A DNA stretch of 64,000 bases from Yoonia sp. (GCA_029250945.1 JAQXEG010000044.1:98087-162086), one strand, 5' to 3'. Counted from the first letter of the stretch, positions 9,053 through 19,464 are shown. Notes: a model not told the origin generated them from the sequence alone. Translations and numbers: made by a program.

Positions 9053-9729
9053 GCTATCCGATCCTTATGTTCGGCGCCGGGCTTGGAACCCGCATGGGAG
9101 AGCTGACAGCCACGCGGCCAAAGCCATTGGTGAACTTAGCTGGGATGCCGCTGATTGACCATGCAATCGCACTGACCGATGGACAGAATGTCGGGCCAAA
9201 GGTTGTGAACGTACATGCATTCGCCGATCAAATGCGCGCGCATTTAGCCAATCGCGATATCGCTATTTCCGATGAAACCGGAATGTTGCTGGAAACAGGC
9301 GGCGGGCTGCGCAAGGCGATGCCACTGCTTGATGGGTCGCCGGTGGTGACGCTGAATACCGATGCGGTCTGGCATGGCGCCAACCCGATTGCGACACTGC
9401 TTGACGCTTGGGACCCGAAGATGGAGGCGCTTTTGCTGACCATCCCAAAAGCAAATGCCGTTGGCCATCGCGGACAGGGTGATTTCAAAATCGACCCAGA
9501 CGGACGTATAAGCCGATCCCCCGATCAGATTTATACAGGGCTGCAAATGATCCGCACCGACGATCTGATGAACATCGCCGAGGACCATTTTTCAATGAAT
9601 GTTCTGTGGGACAGGATCGCAGCGCGTGGTGGTTTATACGGAGTGTCATATGCAGGTCAGTGGTGTGACGTTGGCCAACCCCAAAGCATCCCTTTGGCAC
9701 AAGACATGATAGGGTTTCAGCATGTTTGA
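9049..9729 (+). CDS. murU: MurU-like nucleotidyltransferase
   Basis: A 226-residue Rossmann-like sugar-1-phosphate nucleotidyltransferase. The signature loop is FGAGLGTRMGELTATRPKPL at residues 8-27, followed by MPLIDHAI; a metal-site Asp is seen in VVTLNTDAVW, and the late YTGLQMI and WCDVGQP motifs are present. MurU makes UDP-MurNAc from MurNAc-1-phosphate and UTP, the step after AmgK in peptidoglycan salvage. The start overlaps amgK by four bases and the end overlaps addB by eight, so it belongs to the same transcript. Specificity for MurNAc-1-P rests on the neighbour. Confidence 0.85.
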   Translation: MSYPILMFGAGLGTRMGELTATRPKPLVNLAGMPLIDHAIALTDGQNVGPKVVNVHAFADQMRAHLANRDIAISDETGMLLETGGGLRKAMPLLDGSPVVTLNTDAVWHGANPIATLLDAWDPKMEALLLTIPKANAVGHRGQGDFKIDPDGRISRSPDQIYTGLQMIRTDDLMNIAEDHFSMNVLWDRIAARGGLYGVSYAGQWCDVGQPQSIPLAQDMIGFQHV

Positions 9730-12655
9730 CCATAGCGACAAACCCCGCGTTTTCGGCATGCCGCCAGGTGCCGATTTCGCCACCACGCTTGTTGCCGGAC
9801 TACAGGAATTCGATGCGAATGCGACGCCGATGGATTGGGCGCGGATCGAGATTTACGTCAACACCAACCGCATGCAGCGACGCGTCCGCGAGGTGTTTGA
9901 TACCGGCCCTACGCGGCTATTGCCACGTGTGCGCCTTGTCACCGATCTTGCCAGTGATCCGCTAACCGACGCGGGCCCACCAGCGGCGTCACCACTGCGC
10001 AGACGGCTTGAGTTGTCACAGTTTGTGGCCGCCCTAATGACCAATGATCCTGATCTTGCGCCGCGGTCAGCGCTTTATGATTTGTCCGATAGCCTTGCCA
10101 CCTTGATGGAGGAAATGCATGGCGAGGGGGTGTCCCCCGACATATTCGACACCCTGAACATCACGGATGAATCGGGTCATTGGGACCGTGCCTTGCGGTT
10201 TCTAAAAATCGTCGGCCCGTTCTTTGATGATGGTGAAGCACCGGACAAAGACCTGCGTTTGCGCCGTGTCATCATGCAGCGCGCTGAACAATGGGCCATA
10301 GATCCGCCAAACCATCCGATCATTGTTGCGGGGTCCACCGGATCGCGCGGGGCCACATCATTGCTGATGCAGGCGGTGACCAAGCTACCGCAGGGTGCTG
10401 TGATCCTGCCCGGTTTTGATTTTGATATGCCCGCAGACGTTTGGTCCGGCATGTCCGACCCAATGGTGTCGCAGGATCACCCGCAATATCGGTTCTATCA
10501 ATTCCTATCCCAGCTTGACCTAACCCCAGACGATGTGGTCCCGTGGAAAGGGGCAGAAATTCTCGCGCCCGCACGCAATAAATTGGTGTCACTTTCGCTT
10601 CGGCCTGCGCCTGTCACGGACCAGTGGTTGCGCGACGGACCCGCGCTTGGCGATTTAACCGCCGCCACGCAGAACGTGACGCTGTTAGAGGCATCATCAC
10701 CCCGCGCAGAGGCCGAGGCGATCGCGTTACGGCTTCGCATGGCAGCCCAAGACGGGATAACAGCCGCGCTTATCTCCCCTGATCGGATGCTGACACGTCA
10801 GGTGACTGCGGCCCTGGATCGTTGGGATTTGATCCCTGATGACAGTGCGGGCATGCCGCTTGCCTTGTCGCCGCCGGGACGGATGTTGCGACATGTGGCC
10901 GACCTAATCGGCGTCACCTTAACAGGTGAGGATTTGCTGGTCTTGCTCAAGCACCCCTTGACCCATTCCATGCGCGACGATCGTGGTGATCACCTGCGCC
11001 ACACCCGTGATCTGGAACTGCGGTTGCGCCGCAAGGGCCCGCCATTTCCAACGTCTGAAACACTGGCAAAATGGGCCAATGATGACGCAGGGCGCATGGC
11101 GTGGGCCGCTTGGATCGGCGGCCTGATCGACCGGCTGGATGCAGCGCCGGAACGATCACTAACCCAACACCTTAGCGATCATTTAGCCTTGGCCGAACTG
11201 ATATGCGCGGGGCCAGATGCCGTTGGATCCGGCGGACTATGGGATCAAGGTGCGGGGCGCGAGGCGCGACGCATTTGCGATAACCTTGCGGCCAATTCTG
11301 ATGCTGGCGGCATCCTGACAACCCGCGAATATGCCGCGCTTTTCGGGGCGGTTTTATCCGAGGGCACCGTGCGTGATCGCGATGCCGCCCACCCCAATAT
11401 TCTGATTTGGGGGACGCTAGAGGCGCGCGTGCAGGGTGCCGATCTTGTAATTCTTGGCGGCATGAACGAAGGCGTCTGGCCAGAGGCCGCGTCACCCGAT
11501 CCGTGGCTGAACCGCAAAATGCGCAAGGATGCTGGGCTGTTGTTGCCAGAACGGCGCATCGGGCTTTCAGCCCATGATTATCAACAGGCCGTTGCCGCGC
11601 ATGAGGTGTGGATCAGCCGCGCAAAACGATCCGCCGACGCGGAAACCGTGCCTTCGCGCTGGATCAATCGCTTGGTCAATTTGCTGGGGGGGTTGCCCGC
11701 GCAAAACGGCGATACGGCGCTGGAACAGATGCGGGCGCGCGGCAACCTTTGGCTTGCGCAAGCGGCGGCATTGTCATCGCCAAAAACGACCGTGCCATCC
11801 ACCAACCGCCCGTCGCCACGCCCACCCGTCGACGCCCGCCCAAAATCTATTTCGGTTACGCAGGTCAAAACCCTGATCCGCGATCCATATGCGATCTATG
11901 CCCGCAAGGTGCTTGGGCTGAACGCGCTTGACCCGCTGACACCGCGCCAAAACGCATCGCTACGCGGTATGATCGTGCATGAGATTTTAGAAAATTTTGT
12001 GGACCAAGGGATTGATCCAACAGCACCCGGTGCCCGCGATCAGTTGATGCAAATTGCAGAGCGAATTTTCACCCGTGATTGCCCGTGGCCCACTATCCGT
12101 GCACAATGGATTTCGCGGCTGGATCGGGTCGCGGATATCTTCATCGACGGAGAGGTGAAACGCCGCGCCATTGCCCCCAATTCCCTGCTCGAAAAAGAAG
12201 GGAAAATCGCCGTTGGTACGACGGGTGTTTATCTGACTTGTAAGGCGGACCGCATTGATCTGACGCTGGACGGGCTGGCCTATGTTTACGACTATAAAAC
12301 CGGTGCCGTGCCGTCGAAGGATCAGCAGATTACGTTCGACAAGCAACTACTGCTTGAGACCGCGATGATCGAGCTTGGCGCGTTCCCTGACGTCGGTGCA
12401 AAACCCGTGGAAGGTGCAACATTCGTTGCCGTGAACACAAATATGCGCAACGTCGACGCCCCGCTAAAGGATCATCCAGCCATGAAGGTGTGGGAGGATT
12501 TCCAGAAACTTTTGACCCGCTACCAGACACGTTCACGCGGCTATAGCGCCCGCATCGCGATGTTTTCCGAAAAGGATTTCAGCGACTATGATCAGCTGTC
12601 GCGATTTGGCGAATGGGACACCAGCAATGATGCCGTGCCGGAGGATTTGACATGA
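9722..12655 (+). CDS. addB: AddB, helicase-like/nuclease subunit of AddAB
   Basis: At 977 aa this has the usual length of the alphaproteobacterial AddB subunit, which with AddA processes double-strand breaks for RecA loading. The N-terminal half is an inactivated SF1 helicase-like region. The C-terminal nuclease domain begins near SISVTQVKTLIRDPYAIYAR and contains the PD-(D/E)XK core DRIDLTLDGLAYVYDYKTG and then KQLLLETAMIELG. The middle motif VILGGMNEGVWPEAASPDPW is a hallmark of the family. It overlaps murU by eight bases and addA by four, so the two subunits should be made together. The four iron-sulfur cysteines of Bacillus AddB are not evident, as in other alphaproteobacteria. Confidence 0.95.
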   Translation: MFDHSDKPRVFGMPPGADFATTLVAGLQEFDANATPMDWARIEIYVNTNRMQRRVREVFDTGPTRLLPRVRLVTDLASDPLTDAGPPAASPLRRRLELSQFVAALMTNDPDLAPRSALYDLSDSLATLMEEMHGEGVSPDIFDTLNITDESGHWDRALRFLKIVGPFFDDGEAPDKDLRLRRVIMQRAEQWAIDPPNHPIIVAGSTGSRGATSLLMQAVTKLPQGAVILPGFDFDMPADVWSGMSDPMVSQDHPQYRFYQFLSQLDLTPDDVVPWKGAEILAPARNKLVSLSLRPAPVTDQWLRDGPALGDLTAATQNVTLLEASSPRAEAEAIALRLRMAAQDGITAALISPDRMLTRQVTAALDRWDLIPDDSAGMPLALSPPGRMLRHVADLIGVTLTGEDLLVLLKHPLTHSMRDDRGDHLRHTRDLELRLRRKGPPFPTSETLAKWANDDAGRMAWAAWIGGLIDRLDAAPERSLTQHLSDHLALAELICAGPDAVGSGGLWDQGAGREARRICDNLAANSDAGGILTTREYAALFGAVLSEGTVRDRDAAHPNILIWGTLEARVQGADLVILGGMNEGVWPEAASPDPWLNRKMRKDAGLLLPERRIGLSAHDYQQAVAAHEVWISRAKRSADAETVPSRWINRLVNLLGGLPAQNGDTALEQMRARGNLWLAQAAALSSPKTTVPSTNRPSPRPPVDARPKSISVTQVKTLIRDPYAIYARKVLGLNALDPLTPRQNASLRGMIVHEILENFVDQGIDPTAPGARDQLMQIAERIFTRDCPWPTIRAQWISRLDRVADIFIDGEVKRRAIAPNSLLEKEGKIAVGTTGVYLTCKADRIDLTLDGLAYVYDYKTGAVPSKDQQITFDKQLLLETAMIELGAFPDVGAKPVEGATFVAVNTNMRNVDAPLKDHPAMKVWEDFQKLLTRYQTRSRGYSARIAMFSEKDFSDYDQLSRFGEWDTSNDAVPEDLT

Positions 12656-15600
12656 TCCGCAATGACGCGACCCAAGCACAGGTTGATGCCGCTGATCCAC
12701 GCGCCTCAACTTGGCTGTCAGCCAATGCGGGGTCGGGCAAAACGCGGGTGCTGACGGACCGCGTAGCGCGCCTGTTGTTTGACGGGGTTGAGCCACAGAA
12801 TATCCTGTGTCTGACCTATACGACTGCCGCCGCCGCAGAAATGCAGAACCGCCTGTTTGAACGTTTGGGCGCATGGGCGATGATGGAAAATGCCGCCTTG
12901 CGTCAGGATCTGGTTGAGCTTGGCGTTGACGATGTGATCGACGCCCAGCGCCTGCGCGATGCCCGACAGCTGTTCGCCCGCGCGATTGAAACGCCTGGTG
13001 GTCTGAAAATTCAAACCATCCACTCTTTCTGTTCGGGTGTGTTGCGGCGGTTTCCGCTTGAGGCGGGGGTCAGCCCCCAGTTCAAAGAGATTGAAGACAC
13101 AACCGCCCGCGAACTACGCGCCCAAGTTGTCGACGATATGATCACTGGCGATCACGGTGATATCGTGCGCGGGTTGCTGGACCATTTCACAGGTGCCGAT
13201 CTGGCAGATTTCACCGCTGAAATTGCCAAGAACAAGGCCCGCTTTGCCACACTACTGACGGATGAAATGCTGTCGACCACGCTGGACTATCCCAAGAACC
13301 TGACGCGTACTGACCTGCCCCATCTTGCGATCGACGGGTCAGAGGACGGGTTGATCGAAGAGATCGCGCAAGGGTTCGCGGGACAGTCCAAAACCTATCA
13401 GAATTTTGCCGCTGATCTAAAGGCACTGAACCTGAAAGCCCCCAGTTGGGAAGATTACGATACGGTGACGCGGTTGTTCCTTTACGCCAATTCCGCGAAC
13501 CCAAAATCCGTGAATTTCCCGCAAAGCAACCACAAAAAAGCAGTTGAAGCAGCAGAACCTTTTGCCACCGATTTGCATGATTGGATGGACCGCGTCGCGA
13601 CAGTAAAATCCTATGAATGGGCGTTGGCAGCGGCCGCAAAAACACGTGCGCTGTATGGTTTTGCGACCGTTTTTGTCCCGCTTTATGAGGCACAGAAACT
13701 TAGCCTTGGGATGCTGGATTTTGATGATCTGATCGGCAAGACAAACACGCTTTTGACGGATCGGGCGGTTGCGCAGTGGGTGCTGTTCCGTCTGGATGGC
13801 GGGATCGACCACGTGCTTGTGGACGAGGCCCAAGACACCAGCCCAACACAGTGGTCGGTGATCCGTCAGCTCACCCAAGAATTCACCGCGGGCGACGGGG
13901 CCAAAACGGATACACCACGCACGATTTTCGTGGTCGGCGACCGCAAGCAATCGATCTATTCCTTCCAAGGTGCAGCACCTGAGGCGTTCAACGAAATGCG
14001 CGATCACTTTGCCGCGGAAATGGCGAATGTGGATCAACGATTGATGTCACGATCGCTGGATTATTCGTTCCGGTCGTCATTCGCCATTTTGCGAATCGTG
14101 GACGAAACATTCAGCAACACCGACATGCGATCAGAGGCAGGCCACCTTGCATTCAAGGAAAAGATGCCTGGACGCGTTGATTTGTGGCAAGTTGAAGAAA
14201 AGGCCAATGACGAAGGCACACGCGAATGGTTTGAACCCGTCGATATGCGCACGTCCAAGAACGAAAAGGTGGTGCTGGCTGATCGCGTCGCCAAACAGAT
14301 CAGACATATGATTGATCACGAAACCCTTCCACAAGAGATTGGGCGCACGGGCACATATAACCACCGCCCCATCACCGAAGGCGATATCCTGATCCTTGTG
14401 CGAGGACGCAAGACGGGCCTGTTCGATGAGATTATCCGCGCGTGTAAGGCCGCTGATTTGCAAATCGCAGGTGCGGACCGGTTGCGCGTTGGGGCCGAAT
14501 TAGCGGTGCGCGATCTGACCGCGCTTTTGTCATTTGTCGCCTTGCCAGAGGATGATCTGTCGCTTGCCGCCGCGCTGCGGTCCCCGCTTTTCGGATGGAC
14601 GGAACAGCAGCTTTATACGTTGGCGCATCACCGCGATGATAAGCAGTATCTTTGGGCCGCGATGCGCGACACAACGTCAGATGCGAAAACGGTCCTTGAT
14701 GATCTGCGCGATCAGGCCGATTTTCTACGCCCCTATGATCTGATCGAACGCATCCTGACCCGCCACGACGGGCGGCGCAATCTGCTCGCGCGGTTGGGGC
14801 GCGAGGCGGAGGATGGGATCGATGCATTGCTATCGCAAGCTTTGAATTACGAAAGCGGTGGCGTGCCTAGCCTAACCGGTTTTCTATCCGCGATGGCCGC
14901 CGACGACCTAGAGGTGAAGCGCCAGATGGACAGCCAGGGCGATCGCATCCGCGTGATGACCGTGCATGGTGCAAAGGGGCTAGAGGCCCCGATTGTATTC
15001 CTGCCCGACGCGGCCAAACGCGAAAACAAGATCCGCGATGATTTGCTACCAACCGATGATCACCTAACCTGGAAAACGGGGTCCAAAACATCGGCAGAGG
15101 GGGTCACAATCCTGACCGACCGTATCGCCACCGCGCAATTAGCCGAGGACAAACGCCTGCTTTACGTGGCGATGACGCGCGCGGAAAAATGGCTGATCGT
15201 CGGCGCGGCGGGGGATGTCGGCGAAGAGGTGGACGCAAGCTGGTACAACTTGATCGCCGATGCCATAGGCCATGTTGGCGGTGCGCAGGCGAAATCAGGG
15301 GCAGAGATCGTTCAGCGCCACACACACATGCACTGGCAGCCAGGTGATATGATCGCCAAGGCTGTTGCGACGCAACCCACCGTCACGCCCCCTGTCTTTC
15401 GCGATCTGCCCGAAACAATAGCAACGAAAACGCTATCGCCTTCGAACTTGGGTGGTGCAAAAATCCTAGCCGGTGATCACACCGAGCTGCCGGAAGACGA
15501 TGCAAAGCTGCGCGGCACCGCGATCCATCTACTGCTAGAGCATTTGCCAAACATCCCTGTCGCGGATCGCCCGCACGCCGCGCAAACCCTGATCAAAAGC

Positions 15601-15999
15601 ATGGATGCTGGCACAATCGTTGATGACGTCCCCGCCCATGTGGACCGGATTTTGACCGCACCGCATCTGTCGCATTTGTGGACCGCCGATGCGCTGGCCG
15701 AAGTGGATATCACAGCCACAATCGGGCCGCATCGATTCCACGGCACCATCGACCGTTTGTTGGTTACAGATACCCGTATTCTGGCGATTGATTACAAATC
15801 CAACAAGATCGTGCCATCTGATCCAGCCAAAACACCCGAAGGATTGCTGCGCCAAATGGGGGCATATCACGCGGGCCTGACGGCCGTGTTTCCAGATCAC
15901 GAGATCAAGGTCGCGATTTTATGGACCGAAACCGCGAATTTGATGCCCTTGGAAAATGATCTTGTTTCAGCTGCTCTCAACCGCATAACCGTGCCTTGA
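12652..15999 (+). CDS. addA: AddA, helicase-nuclease subunit of AddAB
   Basis: A 1115-residue UvrD/Rep-type SF1 helicase with a C-terminal PD-(D/E)XK nuclease. Walker A is SANAGSGKTRVL near residue 25, followed by CLTYTTAAAAEM (motif Ia), LDFDDLI, DHVLVDEAQDTSPTQW (motif II), VVGDRKQSIYSFQGA (motif III), VMTVHGAKGLEAPIVF (motif V) and LLYVAMTRAEKWL (motif VI). The nuclease core reads RILAIDYKSNK near residue 1050, with the upstream Asp in TIDRLLVTD. All motor and nuclease residues look intact. It is the last gene of the compact tsaE-to-addA run; trxA follows after 60 bases. Confidence 0.96.
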   Translation: MIRNDATQAQVDAADPRASTWLSANAGSGKTRVLTDRVARLLFDGVEPQNILCLTYTTAAAAEMQNRLFERLGAWAMMENAALRQDLVELGVDDVIDAQRLRDARQLFARAIETPGGLKIQTIHSFCSGVLRRFPLEAGVSPQFKEIEDTTARELRAQVVDDMITGDHGDIVRGLLDHFTGADLADFTAEIAKNKARFATLLTDEMLSTTLDYPKNLTRTDLPHLAIDGSEDGLIEEIAQGFAGQSKTYQNFAADLKALNLKAPSWEDYDTVTRLFLYANSANPKSVNFPQSNHKKAVEAAEPFATDLHDWMDRVATVKSYEWALAAAAKTRALYGFATVFVPLYEAQKLSLGMLDFDDLIGKTNTLLTDRAVAQWVLFRLDGGIDHVLVDEAQDTSPTQWSVIRQLTQEFTAGDGAKTDTPRTIFVVGDRKQSIYSFQGAAPEAFNEMRDHFAAEMANVDQRLMSRSLDYSFRSSFAILRIVDETFSNTDMRSEAGHLAFKEKMPGRVDLWQVEEKANDEGTREWFEPVDMRTSKNEKVVLADRVAKQIRHMIDHETLPQEIGRTGTYNHRPITEGDILILVRGRKTGLFDEIIRACKAADLQIAGADRLRVGAELAVRDLTALLSFVALPEDDLSLAAALRSPLFGWTEQQLYTLAHHRDDKQYLWAAMRDTTSDAKTVLDDLRDQADFLRPYDLIERILTRHDGRRNLLARLGREAEDGIDALLSQALNYESGGVPSLTGFLSAMAADDLEVKRQMDSQGDRIRVMTVHGAKGLEAPIVFLPDAAKRENKIRDDLLPTDDHLTWKTGSKTSAEGVTILTDRIATAQLAEDKRLLYVAMTRAEKWLIVGAAGDVGEEVDASWYNLIADAIGHVGGAQAKSGAEIVQRHTHMHWQPGDMIAKAVATQPTVTPPVFRDLPETIATKTLSPSNLGGAKILAGDHTELPEDDAKLRGTAIHLLLEHLPNIPVADRPHAAQTLIKSMDAGTIVDDVPAHVDRILTAPHLSHLWTADALAEVDITATIGPHRFHGTIDRLLVTDTRILAIDYKSNKIVPSDPAKTPEGLLRQMGAYHAGLTAVFPDHEIKVAILWTETANLMPLENDLVSAALNRITVP

Positions 16000-16059
16000 C
16001 CATTTAGTCGCCGATTCATAGGTTCAGCACCTAATCATTTACGCCAAGGAGACACCCCA

Positions 16060-16380
16060 ATGGCAACAGTAGCCGTCACAGACGCCACATTCGACGCTGA
16101 AGTCCGCAATTCCGATATCCCCGTTGTGGTGGATTTCTGGGCCGAATGGTGTGGCCCATGCAAACAGATCGGCCCAGCGCTTGAAGAATTGTCCGCCGAA
16201 ATGGAAGGCAAGGTAAAGATCGTAAAGGTCGACGTTGACGCCAACCCAAACTCTCCTGCACAGATGGGCGTGCGTGGTATTCCCGCACTGTTCCTGTTCA
16301 AAAACGGTGAAGTTGTTTCCAACCAAGCAGGCGCCGCACCTAAGGCATCGTTGGAAAAGTGGATCAACGATTCACTCTAA
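16060..16380 (+). CDS. trxA: Thioredoxin 1
   Basis: A 106-residue cytoplasmic thioredoxin. The active site WCGPCK is at residues 30-35, preceded by VVVDFWAE, with the cis-proline in RGIPALFLF and the C-terminal helix [11 protein letters not shown]. It supplies reducing power to ribonucleotide reductase, methionine sulfoxide reductases and others. A strong AAGGAG lies eight bases before the ATG. A hairpin terminator follows within 25 bases, so trxA ends the transcription unit, and addA-trxA is a conserved neighbourhood in this order. Confidence 0.97.
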   Translation: MATVAVTDATFDAEVRNSDIPVVVDFWAEWCGPCKQIGPALEELSAEMEGKVKIVKVDVDANPNSPAQMGVRGIPALFLFKNGEVVSNQAGAAPKASLEKWINDSL

Positions 16381-16401
16381 GTGAAATGCCAGACTGATAT
16401 T

Positions 16402-16430
16402 GGGGCGTCCCACCATGGGGCGCCCTTTTT
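16402..16430 (+). terminator. Rho-independent terminator after trxA
   Basis: GGGCGTCCC (16403-16411), loop ACCAT, then GGGGCGCCC (16417-16425) form a nine-pair GC-rich stem with one G-T pair, followed at once by five T residues. It lies 22 bases after the trxA stop and ends about 65 bases before the hslV start, separating the two units. Confidence 0.88.
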
Positions 16431-16439
16431 CGTGCAAAC

Positions 16440-16468
16440 CTTGTTCATTCATGTCCACGTTGCCATAT
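16440..16468 (+). promoter_or_regulatory. Possible heat-shock (sigma-32-type) promoter for hslV
   Basis: CTTGTT (16440-16445) and CCATAT (16463-16468) sit in the gap between the trxA terminator and hslV, separated by 17 bases, 27 bases before the start codon. The CTTG core and the C-rich -10 resemble RpoH promoters, which usually drive hslVU, but the spacer is longer than ideal. Weak evidence. Confidence 0.22.
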
Positions 16469-16495
16469 AGGTTTCAGCAATCGAAAGGGCGGACA

Positions 16496-17053
16496 ATGGC
16501 AGACAACGAATTCCCCGGCTGGCACGGCACCACAATCATCGGCGTGCGCAAAGATGGCCGCGTGGTCATCGCAGGTGACGGTCAGGTCAGCCTTGGCCAA
16601 ACCGTAGTCAAGGGCACCGCCCGCAAGGTCCGCCGCCTGACCGCAGGTGGTAAGGACGTGATCTGCGGCTTTGCCGGATCGACAGCCGACGCATTTACCC
16701 TGCTCGAACGGCTGGAAAAAAAGCTGGAGGCGACACCAGGTCAACTGGCCCGCGCATCCGTGGAACTGGCAAAGGACTGGCGCACCGACAAATACCTCCA
16801 AAAGCTAGAGGCGATGTTGATCGTGTCCGATGGGTCCGACCTTTATGTCATCACGGGCGCTGGCGATGTTCTGGAACCCGAGCATGATATCGCGGCTATT
16901 GGATCGGGAGGTAACTTTGCCCTCGCCGCTGGTCGCGCCCTGATGGACAGCGATCTGGATGCAGAGGCCGTCGCCCGCAAGGCCATGGCGATCGCGTCCG
17001 ACATTTGTGTCTATACCAACGGCAAACTGACGGTTGAGGCGATCGACGCATGA
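16496..17053 (+). CDS. hslV: HslV, peptidase subunit of the HslUV (ClpYQ) protease
   Basis: This 185-residue Ntn hydrolase forms the two stacked hexameric rings of the heat-shock protease. The catalytic N-terminal threonine block reads [20 protein letters not shown], with [12 protein letters not shown] and KVRRL after it. As in many alphaproteobacteria the Thr is preceded by about 11 residues ([11 protein letters not shown]), which must be cleaved to expose it. Start ATG 16496 has GAAAGGGCGG upstream; longer in-frame starts run back into the terminator. It overlaps the next gene by four bases; HslU lies one gene further on. Confidence 0.96.
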   Translation: MADNEFPGWHGTTIIGVRKDGRVVIAGDGQVSLGQTVVKGTARKVRRLTAGGKDVICGFAGSTADAFTLLERLEKKLEATPGQLARASVELAKDWRTDKYLQKLEAMLIVSDGSDLYVITGAGDVLEPEHDIAAIGSGGNFALAAGRALMDSDLDAEAVARKAMAIASDICVYTNGKLTVEAIDA

Positions 17054-18108
17054 TCGACCGCGACGACCTAAAGGCCGCTGTTGGCGCTGGTATCGTAAGC
17101 GAGGCGCAGGCCGCATCGCTTGCCGGTCTGGCCAACCAGCGCCATGGGGCGCGCAGCGATCTGGATGTTGGCGATGAACCGTTTGAACTGTTCAAAGGCT
17201 TCAATGAGATTTTTATCATGGTCGGTTTGCTAATCCTCGCGATGGGTTGGGCTGGTGTTGTCGGCATCGCCTATGCATCCGAGATTTCAAACCCGCAGCA
17301 GTCCGCCGTTCTTTACGGTGGGATCGGGACCGCAATCATCTGGGCGTTGTCGGAGTACTTCATTCGCCGTCGCCGTATGGTTGGCCCTGCAATTGCCCTG
17401 TCGATCCTCTTTGCGGGCAACACAGCGCTGGCACTAACAATCTATTTCGCGCAGCCATTCATGGTCGCACAACAGGACTACACATCACTACCGCTACCCA
17501 TGATTTTGGGGACACTCGCGCTGGGTGTCTATTGGTGGCGGTTCCGCGTGCCATTCGCGATGGCGATGATTGCGGTCGGCTGTTTCATCGTCGCGATTCT
17601 GTTTGCAGCGACGTCCCAAGGCACCCCCACCAACCCCAGCGACCTATTTCTGCTGTCCGCAGGCGGGCCGTTTGCATGGATCACATTAGTACTGGGCGTG
17701 CTGGTCTTTGCCGCCGCGATGGCGTTTGACATGTCCGATCCACACCGCGTGACGCGCCGTGCGGCAAACGGGTTCTGGCTACATGTTGTGGCAGCACCCG
17801 CGCTGGTGAACACGCTCGCGCTTAGCCTGCTGGACCGCGACGCACATTGGCTGTTGCTGGCTGTGATGCTGGTGTTCGCGCTGGTGGCGATCATCATTGA
17901 CCGACGGTCGTTTTTGATTGCCGCGATTGGTTACATCGTCGCGCTGGCTGGCACTGTGTTCGACGGCGAAACCACAGCGCTGACCGTCCTGATCCTTGGT
18001 ATCATCCTGCTGCTTCTTGGCGCGTTCTGGGAAAGGATTCGCGCCCGTCTTTTACGTGTGATGGGTGGCGTGCTGCCACTGCATCGCCTTCCCCCTTCCA
18101 ACATCTAA
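17050..18108 (+). CDS. Polytopic membrane protein of unknown function between hslV and hslU
   Basis: 352 residues: a soluble N-terminal stretch of about 50 residues ([20 protein letters not shown], a helical segment resembling the cytoplasmic head of DUF2157-type proteins), then roughly ten hydrophobic segments up to residue 330 and a short basic tail ([12 protein letters not shown]). No catalytic motif is visible. It overlaps hslV by four bases and ends nine bases before hslU, so all three genes are almost certainly one transcript. A link to the HslUV protease is suggested only by position. Base composition matches its neighbours. Confidence 0.8.
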   Translation: MIDRDDLKAAVGAGIVSEAQAASLAGLANQRHGARSDLDVGDEPFELFKGFNEIFIMVGLLILAMGWAGVVGIAYASEISNPQQSAVLYGGIGTAIIWALSEYFIRRRRMVGPAIALSILFAGNTALALTIYFAQPFMVAQQDYTSLPLPMILGTLALGVYWWRFRVPFAMAMIAVGCFIVAILFAATSQGTPTNPSDLFLLSAGGPFAWITLVLGVLVFAAAMAFDMSDPHRVTRRAANGFWLHVVAAPALVNTLALSLLDRDAHWLLLAVMLVFALVAIIIDRRSFLIAAIGYIVALAGTVFDGETTALTVLILGIILLLLGAFWERIRARLLRVMGGVLPLHRLPPSNI

Positions 18109-18117
18109 AGGTGTGAT

Positions 18118-19425
18118 ATGACAGACCTGACCCCACGCGAGATTGTGTCCGAACTGGACCGTTTCATCATTGGCCAGAACGACGCCAAACGCGCCGTCGC
18201 CGTGGCCCTGCGTAATCGCTGGCGGCGCAAGCAACTTGGCGATGACCTGCGCGATGAGGTGTATCCAAAGAACATCCTAATGATCGGGCCAACAGGTGTC
18301 GGCAAAACCGAAATTTCCCGCCGCTTGGCAAAACTCGCGCGTGCGCCATTCATCAAAATCGAAGCGACTAAATTTACCGAGGTCGGCTATGTCGGACGTG
18401 ATGTCGAACAGATCATCCGCGACCTGATTGAAACAGCGATCAACGACACCCGAGAACATATGCGCGAAGACGTGAAAACCCACGCCCGCGAGGCCGCAGA
18501 GGAACGCGTGATCACCGCTGTTGCTGGCGAGGATGCCCGCGACAGCACCCGTGAGATGTTCCGCAAAAAACTGCGGGCTGGTGAACTGGATGACACCATG
18601 ATTGATCTGGAACTGGCCGATAATTCCAACCCGCTTGGCGGGTTTGAGGTGCCGGGACAACCCGGCACTGGCATGGGCGGCATGATGAATTTGAGCGAGC
18701 TGTTTGGCAAAATGGGCGGGCGCACCACGCGCAAAACCATGACTGTCGCCGACAGCTATGACGCGCTGATCGCGGATGAGGCGGACAAACTGCTCGACGA
18801 CGAAAGCGTGACCAAAGTGGCACTTGAAGCGGTTGAACAAAACGGCATCGTGTTCTTGGATGAAATCGACAAGGTTTGCGCCAATGCCGATGCCCGCGGT
18901 GCCGATGTGTCCCGCGAAGGTGTGCAGCGCGACCTGCTGCCATTGATCGAAGGTACGACAGTTTCCACGAAACACGGGCCGATCAAAACCGACCACATCC
19001 TGTTCATCGCATCCGGCGCGTTTCACGTGGCCAAGCCGTCTGATCTGTTACCGGAACTTCAGGGCCGCCTGCCGATCCGCGTGGAATTGCGCGCGCTGAC
19101 AGAAGACGACTTTGTCCGCATCCTAACGGAAACCGATAACGCGCTGACGTTGCAATACACCGCGCTGATGGCCACCGAAGAGGTCACCGTGACCTTCGCC
19201 GATGACGGGATCGCGGCCTTAGCGAAAATCGCGGCAGAGGTGAACGAAAGCGTCGAAAACATCGGTGCGCGCCGCCTTTATACAGTGATCGAACGGGTGT
19301 TTGAGGACCTGTCATTCAACGCGCCAGACCAAGCGGGCCAGTCCGTCACGATTGATGCAGCTTTTGTCGATGAACATCTTGGCGCATTGTCAAAATCCAC
19401 CGATCTGTCCCGCTACGTGCTTTAG
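18118..19425 (+). CDS. hslU: HslU, AAA+ unfoldase of the HslUV protease
   Basis: A 435-residue AAA+ ATPase that unfolds substrates for HslV. The N-terminus is [20 protein letters not shown]; Walker A is [19 protein letters not shown], followed by the HslU/ClpX hallmark [18 protein letters not shown]. The I-domain lies between about residues 110 and 230 with a Met/Gly-rich portion (GMGGMMNL), Walker B is [11 protein letters not shown], sensor 1 is FIASGAFH, and the arginine finger region is [13 protein letters not shown]. The C-terminus SRYVL is the tail that inserts into HslV. It follows the membrane protein by nine bases. Confidence 0.97.
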   Translation: MTDLTPREIVSELDRFIIGQNDAKRAVAVALRNRWRRKQLGDDLRDEVYPKNILMIGPTGVGKTEISRRLAKLARAPFIKIEATKFTEVGYVGRDVEQIIRDLIETAINDTREHMREDVKTHAREAAEERVITAVAGEDARDSTREMFRKKLRAGELDDTMIDLELADNSNPLGGFEVPGQPGTGMGGMMNLSELFGKMGGRTTRKTMTVADSYDALIADEADKLLDDESVTKVALEAVEQNGIVFLDEIDKVCANADARGADVSREGVQRDLLPLIEGTTVSTKHGPIKTDHILFIASGAFHVAKPSDLLPELQGRLPIRVELRALTEDDFVRILTETDNALTLQYTALMATEEVTVTFADDGIAALAKIAAEVNESVENIGARRLYTVIERVFEDLSFNAPDQAGQSVTIDAAFVDEHLGALSKSTDLSRYVL

Positions 19426-19464
19426 GGGTTTTCCAAGTCCAAGTTCTACCGCACAAAGGTGGGC

